This document shows positions 24,501-31,896 of a stretch of DNA of 33,487 nucleotides, piece after piece. Location of the stretch: the NCBI RefSeq assembly GCF_036906915.1, contig NZ_JBAKHX010000082.1, positions 1 through 33,487 of the forward strand. Direction: 5' to 3'. Position numbers and translations under genes: made by a program. Positions within the stretch are counted from its first letter, which is position 1. Each line of letters opens with the position of its first letter. This DNA comes from Phytohabitans sp036906915 (GTDB taxonomy: Bacteria > Actinomycetota > Actinomycetes > Mycobacteriales > Micromonosporaceae). Below the pieces are notes generated by a model. It saw only the letters and a program-made list of their open reading frames with translations, was not told where the DNA came from and searched no databases.

Positions 24501-24566
24501 GACGTACGCGTCGACCTTGGCATGGTGCCGGACGGCGAGATCGCCCGGCGGGCAACTCGGGCCTGA
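18594..24566 (+). CDS. Giant secreted protein with six LamG modules
   Basis: This 1990-residue protein starts at GTG 18594, with GGGAGGG about 7 bases upstream (the frame is open to TTG 18540). A signal peptide covers residues about 8-30 ('VTAVFAAVTVAVTAGAAGLG'). Residues 60-300 are an unassigned beta-rich part, then come DNRLRE-like and FN3-like beta-sandwiches (about 300-670). Six laminin-G/concanavalin-like repeats follow at about 677-882, 886-1110, 1115-1322, 1329-1549, 1572-1780 and 1785-1985. Each has 'W.[L/F]D', 'FS[V/A]SAWV', 'VWTHL.G[V/I]YD', 'LYVNG' and 'DDVRVY'. No anchor is seen. It sits 14 bases before the RHS gene in one operon, a pairing I recall as recurrent in actinomycetes. 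Glycan or surface binding is inferred. Confidence 0.9.
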   Translation: MGQIGWGRVTAVFAAVTVAVTAGAAGLGWPEPVGRDGPGQDAAGMVRVAEAPDQGSAVRAAHAQGSRVEAVDLRTETRTVYAEPDGTMTAELSARAVRARQADGTWSAVDTTLVRRPDGTVGPRAAVVDLSFSGGGAKAPMVRYGSEGRWVALAWPGRLPAPTLSGNTATYPEVLPGVDLLLTADVDGYAQHLVVKNRAAAANPAVRAVRLGLRTGGVTLEAGRDGELTARDAKGAVLYAAPVSRMWDAGTPRREATVGVAVEKGALVLRPDRALLSGASTKYPVTVDPVWHTADKHRWTSVLSGNPGTPYPNTSGAPPYAQVGQCYVPSGECNGIGLAHTYWMFDTSFLTGRLVISADLQLKTMWSPSCNSRTHQVWLADAAIHDGTSWSNKPGGIHTPVNFTAPEVYAGCEGYKDVGIGVAHLVNRGGTTTFLVQPADRNDQLAWRKYENNAKLRVNFNRVPDVPRDLRTDPPLTACHWCGGVPYVGDDNVRLMATLTDPDGDQMQSLWQVKVNGAVYSARSAFQNNGFTHSYDVSTVNRHNMAVEWAVKAEDTALHGGGWANGTTFAIDKQPPASPPSVGGTPYVADNRWHGGVGVPGKFVFGAAGVTDVDHYLWGWTQDPSNKVLANALGGSAVVTLTPPGDGPRDLFVQSVDRAGHRSAVKQYHFYVRAGSGPLAQWSLDGNAKDEAFLGWRDGVVQGSVTYTAGAVGQAARFDGSTGYVTAPSAVRTDASFSASAWVKLDSAGYARAVVSQSGTSFPGFAIWYRPENGGHWGFGMPKSTESYQGTDMALSAQPAQVGVWTHLTGVYDAATRKLTLYVNGVAAGTAQRSVADWAIDGRVQIGRTMWQGSAGVDYWTGLLDEVKIYDRAVSAAEVSAAVGADNVQVGHWKFDELSGTTGRNEVPGGEMAALHGDAAFTGDSDGDGLADGGAVGGAVTLDGVGDYAATSGPAVRTDQSFTIAGWVQLDQAPNAGNFLSALSQDGSAISGFFLGYRQRATGGGVWEFSTPGSDAAGAPAGGAGVQSAQAAQLGKPAHLAAVYDATAGKIRLYVNGSATPVQADRADGFDARGPLAIGRGLNGTPGGYWKGWIDEVRAYSRALSTAEVQAIVSRDDVALGEWRLDGNADSVDGKQNGTLAGTPTWTSGQSDAPDPTDRAVRLSGADHIGLPSEVDIRHSFAVSAWAKLDQVGGSATVVSQDGPSSSLFQLMAIPDGRWSFAMSVSGAAGATVNRVDGPEAQVGVWTHLVGIYDAGAGQLSLYVNGVQAGAAKPHQQAAFPTGGKLQIGAGQSSGNRQNRLIGAIDDVAVYGRVLFAAEIRAMAGRDLTLAHNWRLDEGSGDLAADAVGRRTATLASSGVVRVPGRLGNAVDLDGNGGHLATGGVDIRTDTDFSVSAWVRIDRTCPLTPGQWECKLVAVSLDGAAGGVSKFRLGHWRDNDQFIDGVWVFEMPEPNGAITKAAVRVLPSDIDTWTHLAGVYDKATGALVLYVNGTRKGEGRINEPWNTTGGVQIGRGRDTAGTAGQYFPGLVDDVRVYSGRLDDDRIRNLYGSYPIQCGTLDKPEPCPLPAANGGHWRFDEGAGTAVANATAPANPAAMSGGADWTGGRIGAAGRFDGASGYAQTSGPVLDATTPSYSFSAWVAAGATTPTTNQVVLALAGNASPFYLYREAGGRWSAAASVGSATAPALVSVRSTETVWPGQWTHLGLVYDADSSQLRLYVNGRLSAAQTGVSALTAGGPLSVGRGRWANTDLYFQGVVDDVRGFKKALRDGEMAKVYDDTSPTSLGSWTFDDRTVNDSSWRQNPTTASGGVSYVTGAKGTAVALADKGSATTRHPGIVPPTSFTVSSWVRLTHEPQVQAVVAQDGNRNSGFALQYRPELDTWVFGAWTQDSDGAEFRYARSRKAAVLGEWTHLTGVYDHAAGQLRIYVNGELTGAHEGVTMYPAVGGLTIGRGKFGGAPAQHLTGEIDDVRVDLGMVPDGEIARRATRA

Positions 24567-24580
24567 ACGGAGAGTGACTG

Positions 24581-27500
24581 ATGTCGTTTCCACGCATGCG
24601 TAGCTGGATCGCGTCTGTTGTCGCGGCGGTGCTGGTCGCGACGCTGCTGCTGGTGATCCAGCCACCGACGCCCGCTGCGGCCGCCGGACCGTCGGTGGGG
24701 CTGCCGACGACACCGTCGGTGCCGGTGACACCGGAGTCGATGGGGGCACGCCCAGCCGACCAGGCCTCCGTCGACGCGCTGAGCGGACCGCAGACAGCCG
24801 GCAGCCGCGATCCGCAGGGTGGTGGGACTCCCACGGCCACGTCACTGTCCCCGTCCGCCACGTGGAGCGTGTCGGCGCAGGCCGGTGACTTCTCGTGGTC
24901 GTATCCGCTGCGGGTGCCGCCGGTGCCGGGCGGCGTGGCGCCAAACCTGGCCCTGTCCTACCAGTCGTCCACGGTGGATGGCCGTACCAACGCCACCAAC
25001 AACCAGCCCTCCTGGGTCGGCGACGGATGGGACCTCAACGTCGGTTTCGTCGAGCGCACCTACGGTTCCTGTGCGCAGGACAAGGAGGGCGGCACTACGC
25101 CGCCGTCGACGGTCGGTGACCTGTGCTGGCGCAGCAACAACGCCACGGCTTCGTACGCCGGCGGCGGCGGCATGCTCATCTGCTGCAACAGCGACGGAAA
25201 GTGGCGAACCAAGAGCGACGACGGGTCGCGGGTGGAGAAGCTCGGCGGCGCCGGCAACGGTGCCCGCGACGGCGAATACTGGAAGATCACAACGGTCGCG
25301 GGCGTGCAGTACTTCTTCGGGTCGCGGCCGGCGGCGAAGTCGACGTGGACGGTGCCGGTCTTCGGCGACGACGCGGGGGAGCCGTGCCACTCCACCGCTG
25401 GATTCGGGGCGTCGAGCTGTACGCAGGCGTGGCGGTGGAACCTCGACAAGCTGGTCGATGCGAACGGCAACACGATGCTGTTCGGCTACGAGACCGAGAC
25501 CAACGCGTATGGCCTCAACGGAGGTGACGCCGCCGTCTCCTACATTCGAGGTGGCTGGCTGGCCGGCATCGACTACGGTTTGCACGCCACCGCATCGAGC
25601 GCGCCGGCCGCGCGAGTGGTGTTCGCGGTTGCCGATCGGTGCGTGCCGGGCAGCGCCTGCACCTTGGAGAAGAAGGAAGACTGGCCGGACACGCCACTCG
25701 ACGAGCGATGTGTCGCGGCGACCTGTCCGGACAAGCACTCTCCGACGTTCTGGTCGACGAAGCGGTTGGCGAGCGTCACCACTCAGGTGCGGCGTGACGG
25801 GGCGCTGGCCGATGTGGACCGGTGGAGCTTCGAACAGCAGTACCCGAAGCCGGGCGACGGTGAGGAGTCCGCGGCGCTGTGGTTGCGGTCGATCACCCAC
25901 ACCGGCCTGGTCGGCGGCCAGGCGTCACTGCCGCCGGTGACATTCGAGGGCCATCCGTTGCCGAACCGGGTGTACGAGGAAGACCACCTGTCGCCGTTGC
26001 TGCGATACCGCATCACCGGCGTCGTGTCGGAGTCCGGAGGTCTGATCTCCGTCAAGTACGCGGAGCCGAACTGCAAGCCGGGCACGTCGATGCCGGCCAA
26101 CGCGCACACCAATACCCACCGGTGTTTCCCCGTGAGGTGGAGCCGGCCGGGTCAGGCCGAGCGCACCGACTGGTTCCACAAGTACGTGGTGGAGACCGTC
26201 ACACTCGCGGACCGGATCAGCAGCGACACCGACCAGCTGTTCACCTACGAGTATCCCGACGGTGCGGCCTGGCACTACGACACGTCCGAGTTCACACCCG
26301 ACGACAAGCGCACGTGGAACGAGTTCCGCGGCTTCGGGCGTGTGCGGGTCCGCCAGGGTAAGCCGGGCGACCCCGCAGGGCCAATCACGATGTCGGAGCA
26401 GCGGTTCTACCGCGGCATGAACCGGGACCGGGAAGCGCCCGCCGGTGGCGCGCGGTCGGTGGTGGTCGAGGACTCGGAGGGCGGTAGGTACACCGACCAC
26501 GACTGGCTGCACGGTCTCCAGGCGGAGAGCGTCACGTTCCTCGGCGACAGCGCCACGGTCGTGTCGAAGACGCTGACCGAGCCGGTGTGGCGTGGGCCGA
26601 CCGCGTCCCGCGACGCCTTCCACGCCTACCAGGTGCGTCCGGCCGTCGAGCGGACGTTCACCACGCTGGAGGGCGGTCGGCGGGAGACCAAGGTGGTTAC
26701 CGAGTACGACGACCGTGGCCAACCCACGGAGGTGAACGACCTCGGCGACGTGGCCGCGCCCGCCGACGACCTGTGCACCCGCGCCACCTACGTCCGCAAC
26801 ACCGCCGCGTGGCTGCTGTCGTCACCGTCACGGGTGCAGGCTGTATCGGTACACTGCGACGCTCAGCCTTCGTTCCCGGCCGACGCTGTCGCCGACCAGT
26901 ACACCTCCTACGACGGGCAGGGTCGGGACGGCGCTCCGCAGAAGGGCAACCCGACGAAGGTCGAGGTTCTGGACCGGTTCGACGGCGCGACCCCGGTCTA
27001 CGGCCTTCAGATGACCACGGCGTACGACGTACATGGCCGGTCAGTTGAGGTGGGTGACGCGCTGGGGCGCAAGACCCGCACCGCGCACACGCCGGCGGAG
27101 GGCGGCCCGACCACGAAGACGGTGGCGACGAACCCCTTGGGATTCACCACCACCAGGCTCCTGGAGCCCGCGACCGGCCAGCCTGTCACCGTCACGGACG
27201 TTAACGGCAGGCGCAGCGACACCGCCTACGACCCACTGGGCCGGGTCGTCTCGGTGTGGACACCTGATCGGCCGCGAGACGCCAATTTCCAACCCACGCA
27301 GCGGTTCTCCTACCTGATCCGGCGGGACGCGCCCACCGTGGTGACGAACACTCGCATCGGTGCGAACGGCAACTACATCACCAGTCATCAGCTCCACGAT
27401 GGGCTGCTTCGCGTCCGCCAGGTGCAGGCTCCAGCGGTCGGTGGCGGCCGGCTGCTCATCGACACCCGGTACGACTCGCAGGGGCGTGCGTACAAGGCCA

Positions 27501-30500
27501 CCGAGCCATACTTCAACGACGCGCCGGTTGACGACAAGCTGTGGCGGGCGTCCGATGTGGAGGTTCCTGGACTCACCGAGACCAAGTATGACGGCGCGGG
27601 CCGGCCGGTCGAATCGATCTTCAAGGGCGGCGCAGTCGCCAAGTGGCGCACCGTCACCAGGTACGGCGGGGATCGCATTTACACCACCCCACCCGCGGGC
27701 GGCACCCCGACCTTGACCATCCAGGACGCCCGCGGCCGCGCGGTGGAGCAGCATCAGTATCGCGGTGACAGCCCCAGTGGACCGTCCGAGGTGACCAGGT
27801 ACGCGTACGACCCGACAGGGCAGCTCACCAAGGTCACCGATGCGGCGGGCAACACCTGGCAGTACCGGTACGACCTGCGCGGCCGCCGAGTGTGGGCTGA
27901 TCACCCTGATCAGGGCCAGGCCAGCTACTCCTACGACGCGGCCGGCCAGCTCGTCGCCACCACTGACGCGCGGGGCCAGCGGCTCGACTACACGTACGAC
28001 GCCCTAGGCCGGTCGCTGACCCTCCATTCCGGCGGCGACCACCGGCGACTGATGGCCAAGTGGACGTACGACACCGTGCCGGACGGCCTCGGCGGTGTGG
28101 TCAAAGGGCACGCGGCGACCACCACCAGCTATGACTTGGAGGGTAACGCCTTCACCAGCTCCGTGTTGGCGTACACGGCCCGGTACCAGCCACGCAAGAC
28201 GGCGATCACCATCCCCGGTTCGGAGGGTGCGCTGGCCGGCACGTACACCTCGTACGCGTCGTACAACCCGGACGGCAGCATTGCGGGGGAAAGCTATCCG
28301 GCGGCGGGCGGCATGTTCGCCGAGGAGGTCTTTCACACCTACGACGACACCGGACGGCCGCTGACCACGTACGGCGGGCCGGACGGGCAGACCGTGACGT
28401 ACGCCGCCAGCACCGACTACACCCGCTACGGGGAGATGCAGCGGCTTCAACTGGGTACCGGCAGCAAGCGAGTCTGGTTGTCGCAGTACTACGACACGTC
28501 GACCCGTCGGCTCGATCGGGTCATTGTGGACGCCGAAGTGCCCGCGCCGATGCAGTCCGACGTGCACTACGAATATGACGACATCGGAAACGTCACATCG
28601 ATCGCGGACACCCCGTTGGCGCAAACGGCGGACAGGCAGTGCTTCCGGTACGACCATCTACGCCGGCTGACCGAGGCGTGGACTCCGACGGGGGACTGCG
28701 CCGCCGACCCGGACGAGGCCAAGCTGGGCGGTCCCGCGCCGTACTGGCAATCCTTCACCTACGACCTCGTCGGTAATCGACTCAGCAAGGTCTCCCACAC
28801 CGCCACCGGTGACGTCACCACCGGCTACACGTATCCCACCGCGGGTGCGGACCGTCCACATGCGGTGTCCGCCACCACCGGCGTGGACGCCATGCGATTC
28901 GAGTACGACGCGGCCGGCAACACGATCGCGCGCGGCGGCCAGGCGCTCACCTGGGACGAAGGCGGTCGCCTCGCGGCGGCGACCAAGGACGGCGACACCA
29001 CGACGTTCGTCTACGATGCCGCCGGGCAGCGACTGTTGCGCCGCGACCCTGCCGCCACGACGCTGTACCTGGACAGCCAGGAGCTGCGTCTGGATCGGGC
29101 GAGCGGGACGGTGACCGCGACTCGCTACTACACCCACGGCGGCGCCACGGTGGCGGTACGAACCCAGACGGGTCTTACCTGGGTTGCCGGCGATCATCAC
29201 GGCACCGCGCAGGTGGCGATCGATTCGGCCAACCTCAAAATCAGCAAGCGGCGCCAGGACCCGTTCGGTAACCCACGGGGGACCCAGCCGACGACGTGGC
29301 CGGACGAGAAGGGCTTCGTGGGTGGGGCCATCGACGCTAGCACCGGCCTGACGCATCTCGGTGCTCGTGCGTACGACCCGCGGCATGGGCGGTTCATCTC
29401 CGTCGACCCCGTCGTCGACTCCGCCGATCCCCAGCAGATGAACGCCTACGCCTACTCGAACAACAATCCGACGACCATGTCCGACCCGGACGGGCTGCGG
29501 TACTGCAGCGACGACGCCTGCACCCAATGGGTAGGGCCGGATGGAAAGGTTCACGGGAAGGGCGCCCAGCCGCCCGCCGCGACGCCATCAGCGCCACCCG
29601 CTCCGTCCGAGGATGAGGTGCTCAACGAGGCCGGATACTCCAAGGAGGAGTACGAGAAGGCCAAGAAGACGCGGAAGAAGACCGTCCTCGACGTCGCTCT
29701 CGACGCTGGCGGCCAGATCCTGGCCGAGTTTCTCGGCATCAACGACATCAAGGGCTGCTTCGGCGACGGCGATCTCGGGTCCTGCATCTCCATGGTCATC
29801 GGCGCGATCCCATGGACGAAGCTGTTCCGCATAGGTGAGTTCGTCGGTGCGGTCAAGAAGGCATGGAAGGCGGTCACGGGCTTCCGGGCCGCCAAGAAGA
29901 AGGCGGACAATGTCGTAGAGGCCGTTGACGAGGCAAGAAAAAAGCTCACCGCCGCCGGGAGCAAGGCGAAAAAGAACTCTGGCGGGTGCCACAGCTTCCG
30001 GGCGGATACGAACGTCCGGATGGCGGACGGATCGCGGAAGCCGATCAGCAAGGTGAAGGTCGGTGACAAGGTCCTCGCTACCGACCCGATGATCGGGAAG
30101 ACGACGGCGAAGCGTGTCACCGCGCTGCACGTCAACCGCGATACCGATCTGACGGATGTCACAGTCGCGGTGACTGGCAATGGGATGCCGCCCAAGCCCG
30201 GCGCACGGGCGACGACAGTCCTCCGCACCACCGACCACCATCCGTTCTGGGACCGCACGGCCAAGGTATGGGTGGACGCGGCCGACCTTAGGGTCGGGCA
30301 CGAGTTGCGCACCGCCGACGGGCAGGTCGCTACTGTCATCGCTGTCCGGTCGTACGCCGGTGTGCAGACCATGCACGACCTCACCGTGGACGATCTCCAC
30401 ACGTACTACGTGCTAGCCGGGTCCGCTCCCGTCCTTGTCCACAACAACGACTACACTGTGTGCCCCGTCCACCCGGAGGTCTTCGCCAAAGGCAAAGAGT

Positions 30501-30778
30501 GCCCGAAGTGCGCGGGGGAAGCCAAAGGTGGGGGCAACGCCGCCGGCGGTCGCGGACAGCCCGGAGACGCCGACCGACCCCAAGCGGCGGCGGGCTACCC
30601 CGAGTCGGTGACGGCCGAGATTGTCTCGGGCATCGCTGATGTCGCCAAGGCCGAGGCTACCGGAGACCCGTACATCCTCGCGGCCGCGGCGAGCGCGACG
30701 GCGGTGACGGCCGGGATCGCGAACGGCGCACGGAAACTAGGCGACCTGTGGCGACGATGGCGCCATGGCCAGGAGTGA
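24581..30778 (+). CDS. RHS/YD-repeat polymorphic-toxin-like protein with HINT domain
   Basis: This 2065-residue protein starts at ATG 24581 with GGAGAGTGA upstream. A signal peptide is followed by an SpvB-like N-terminal region ('APNLALSYQSSTVDGR') and many YD repeats ('YDALGRSLTLHSGG'). The RHS-associated core lies near residues 1588-1635 ('LGARAYDPRHGRFISVDPVV'), then a helical linker. A HINT domain runs from Cys1803 ('CHSFRADTNVRMADG', 'TDHHPFW') to VHN1955, the likely self-cleavage site. The released tail (1956-2065) has a CxxH-x9-CxxC knuckle (C1961, H1964, C1974, C1977), a Gly-rich linker and a helical basic end. No known toxin fold is recognised. Confidence 0.92.
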   Translation: MSFPRMRSWIASVVAAVLVATLLLVIQPPTPAAAAGPSVGLPTTPSVPVTPESMGARPADQASVDALSGPQTAGSRDPQGGGTPTATSLSPSATWSVSAQAGDFSWSYPLRVPPVPGGVAPNLALSYQSSTVDGRTNATNNQPSWVGDGWDLNVGFVERTYGSCAQDKEGGTTPPSTVGDLCWRSNNATASYAGGGGMLICCNSDGKWRTKSDDGSRVEKLGGAGNGARDGEYWKITTVAGVQYFFGSRPAAKSTWTVPVFGDDAGEPCHSTAGFGASSCTQAWRWNLDKLVDANGNTMLFGYETETNAYGLNGGDAAVSYIRGGWLAGIDYGLHATASSAPAARVVFAVADRCVPGSACTLEKKEDWPDTPLDERCVAATCPDKHSPTFWSTKRLASVTTQVRRDGALADVDRWSFEQQYPKPGDGEESAALWLRSITHTGLVGGQASLPPVTFEGHPLPNRVYEEDHLSPLLRYRITGVVSESGGLISVKYAEPNCKPGTSMPANAHTNTHRCFPVRWSRPGQAERTDWFHKYVVETVTLADRISSDTDQLFTYEYPDGAAWHYDTSEFTPDDKRTWNEFRGFGRVRVRQGKPGDPAGPITMSEQRFYRGMNRDREAPAGGARSVVVEDSEGGRYTDHDWLHGLQAESVTFLGDSATVVSKTLTEPVWRGPTASRDAFHAYQVRPAVERTFTTLEGGRRETKVVTEYDDRGQPTEVNDLGDVAAPADDLCTRATYVRNTAAWLLSSPSRVQAVSVHCDAQPSFPADAVADQYTSYDGQGRDGAPQKGNPTKVEVLDRFDGATPVYGLQMTTAYDVHGRSVEVGDALGRKTRTAHTPAEGGPTTKTVATNPLGFTTTRLLEPATGQPVTVTDVNGRRSDTAYDPLGRVVSVWTPDRPRDANFQPTQRFSYLIRRDAPTVVTNTRIGANGNYITSHQLHDGLLRVRQVQAPAVGGGRLLIDTRYDSQGRAYKATEPYFNDAPVDDKLWRASDVEVPGLTETKYDGAGRPVESIFKGGAVAKWRTVTRYGGDRIYTTPPAGGTPTLTIQDARGRAVEQHQYRGDSPSGPSEVTRYAYDPTGQLTKVTDAAGNTWQYRYDLRGRRVWADHPDQGQASYSYDAAGQLVATTDARGQRLDYTYDALGRSLTLHSGGDHRRLMAKWTYDTVPDGLGGVVKGHAATTTSYDLEGNAFTSSVLAYTARYQPRKTAITIPGSEGALAGTYTSYASYNPDGSIAGESYPAAGGMFAEEVFHTYDDTGRPLTTYGGPDGQTVTYAASTDYTRYGEMQRLQLGTGSKRVWLSQYYDTSTRRLDRVIVDAEVPAPMQSDVHYEYDDIGNVTSIADTPLAQTADRQCFRYDHLRRLTEAWTPTGDCAADPDEAKLGGPAPYWQSFTYDLVGNRLSKVSHTATGDVTTGYTYPTAGADRPHAVSATTGVDAMRFEYDAAGNTIARGGQALTWDEGGRLAAATKDGDTTTFVYDAAGQRLLRRDPAATTLYLDSQELRLDRASGTVTATRYYTHGGATVAVRTQTGLTWVAGDHHGTAQVAIDSANLKISKRRQDPFGNPRGTQPTTWPDEKGFVGGAIDASTGLTHLGARAYDPRHGRFISVDPVVDSADPQQMNAYAYSNNNPTTMSDPDGLRYCSDDACTQWVGPDGKVHGKGAQPPAATPSAPPAPSEDEVLNEAGYSKEEYEKAKKTRKKTVLDVALDAGGQILAEFLGINDIKGCFGDGDLGSCISMVIGAIPWTKLFRIGEFVGAVKKAWKAVTGFRAAKKKADNVVEAVDEARKKLTAAGSKAKKNSGGCHSFRADTNVRMADGSRKPISKVKVGDKVLATDPMIGKTTAKRVTALHVNRDTDLTDVTVAVTGNGMPPKPGARATTVLRTTDHHPFWDRTAKVWVDAADLRVGHELRTADGQVATVIAVRSYAGVQTMHDLTVDDLHTYYVLAGSAPVLVHNNDYTVCPVHPEVFAKGKECPKCAGEAKGGGNAAGGRGQPGDADRPQAAAGYPESVTAEIVSGIADVAKAEATGDPYILAAAASATAVTAGIANGARKLGDLWRRWRHGQE

Positions 30779-30888
30779 CGGCACCCCCGCGGGAGGATCA
30801 GCTCGGTCAGTCCCTTCATGGGCTCCACGTGGTCGCCTGACGGCGTCGGGCGAGCGGAGTCCGCCGGTCCTGTGATGGGATACGCCGC

Positions 30889-31869
30889 GTGGTCGAATCG
30901 CATTCGCCGGTGTTGGAGATGCTGTGGGAGGCACAGGACCCCCACCACGCGCTGGACCGAAGGTTCGGCTTCAGCGAGGGGCAGGCGGCCGGCCGCTGGG
31001 TTGCCGGCACGCTGGACGAGCACTGGGGTTTTCGCATCGACTCCTGCGAGCGGATCGTGATGAGCGGCGGCAACGCGCTGGCGTGGGTCGGCACGCCGTC
31101 CGGCCGGCTGCTGGCGAAGTGGTCGGTGGTTCCCGAGCGTTTCCCGCGCTTGGCGGAGACAGCGCGTCTCACGAGCTGGCTTTACGGCCGTGGACTGCCA
31201 GTTTCGGCGCCCGTTCCCGGCCGAGACGGCCGTCTTCAAGTCGAAGTCGACGGTGTCTCGATGGGCGTGCAGCGCGAGATCGTGGGCGACCTCCTTGACA
31301 CCGCCGATCTCAATCAGGTGCGGGCGGCCGGAGCCGTGCTGGCCCAGTTGCAGGACGCGCTGGCGGCATACCCGGACGCCGATCAGATTCCCGCGCTCGC
31401 CGTTCCGTCCAAGCCGTTGGCGGCCCGGGTCGCCGACTGGCTCGACTCACGCGTCGACCATCTGCCGGTGGCCGCTCGTGACACGCTGCGCGGGCTGGTC
31501 GCCATCGCGCCACCAGACCGACTTCCGCGGCAGCTCGTCCATTTCGATTTCCGCTCGGCCAACATCTTGTGTGCCGGCGGGGAGGTTGCCGCGATCCTCG
31601 ACTTCGAGGAGGCCCGGCATGACCACCGACTCGTTGAGCTGGCCCGCGCGGCGGTCCTGCTCGGCACCCGCTACCACAGTTGGGGGCCGGTGTCGGCCGA
31701 GGTTCGCGCGGCGTTCCTTGCCGGCTACGAATCCGTGCGCCCGCTGACCCCCGCCGAGGCGGGCTGGTTGGACATCCTCCTGCTCTGGCAGGGATTGGCG
31801 ATGGTGCCACCCGGCGACGACCCGACCGGGTGGGGACCGTCGGCGCTGAGCCAGCTGACACGCCCTTAA
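30889..31869 (+). CDS. APH-fold phosphotransferase
   Basis: This 326-residue protein starts at GTG 30889; no strong ribosome site is visible. It has the aminoglycoside-phosphotransferase/choline-kinase fold. 'GRLLAKWSVV' holds the ATP-binding Lys (K77). The Brenner motif is 'VHFDFRSANIL' with catalytic Asp220 and Asn225, and 'AILDFEEA' supplies the metal-binding Asp238. The N-terminal 45 residues ('EMLWEAQDPHHALDRRFGFS') are an extra helical region. Relatives phosphorylate antibiotics, sugars or choline. The substrate cannot be told from sequence, and it should not be called a resistance gene without testing. Confidence 0.85.
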   Translation: MVESHSPVLEMLWEAQDPHHALDRRFGFSEGQAAGRWVAGTLDEHWGFRIDSCERIVMSGGNALAWVGTPSGRLLAKWSVVPERFPRLAETARLTSWLYGRGLPVSAPVPGRDGRLQVEVDGVSMGVQREIVGDLLDTADLNQVRAAGAVLAQLQDALAAYPDADQIPALAVPSKPLAARVADWLDSRVDHLPVAARDTLRGLVAIAPPDRLPRQLVHFDFRSANILCAGGEVAAILDFEEARHDHRLVELARAAVLLGTRYHSWGPVSAEVRAAFLAGYESVRPLTPAEAGWLDILLLWQGLAMVPPGDDPTGWGPSALSQLTRP

Positions 31870-31896
31870 AGCGCGAGAGCCGCAGCGGTCCGACGC

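Noticed and set aside
18810..24944. Antisense open frame of more than 2000 codons opposite the LamG gene
   Set aside because: It is a shadow caused by G/C-biased third positions. Its composition is Arg/His/Val/Pro-rich with no domain pattern, and the sense strand carries clear signal peptide and LamG repeats.
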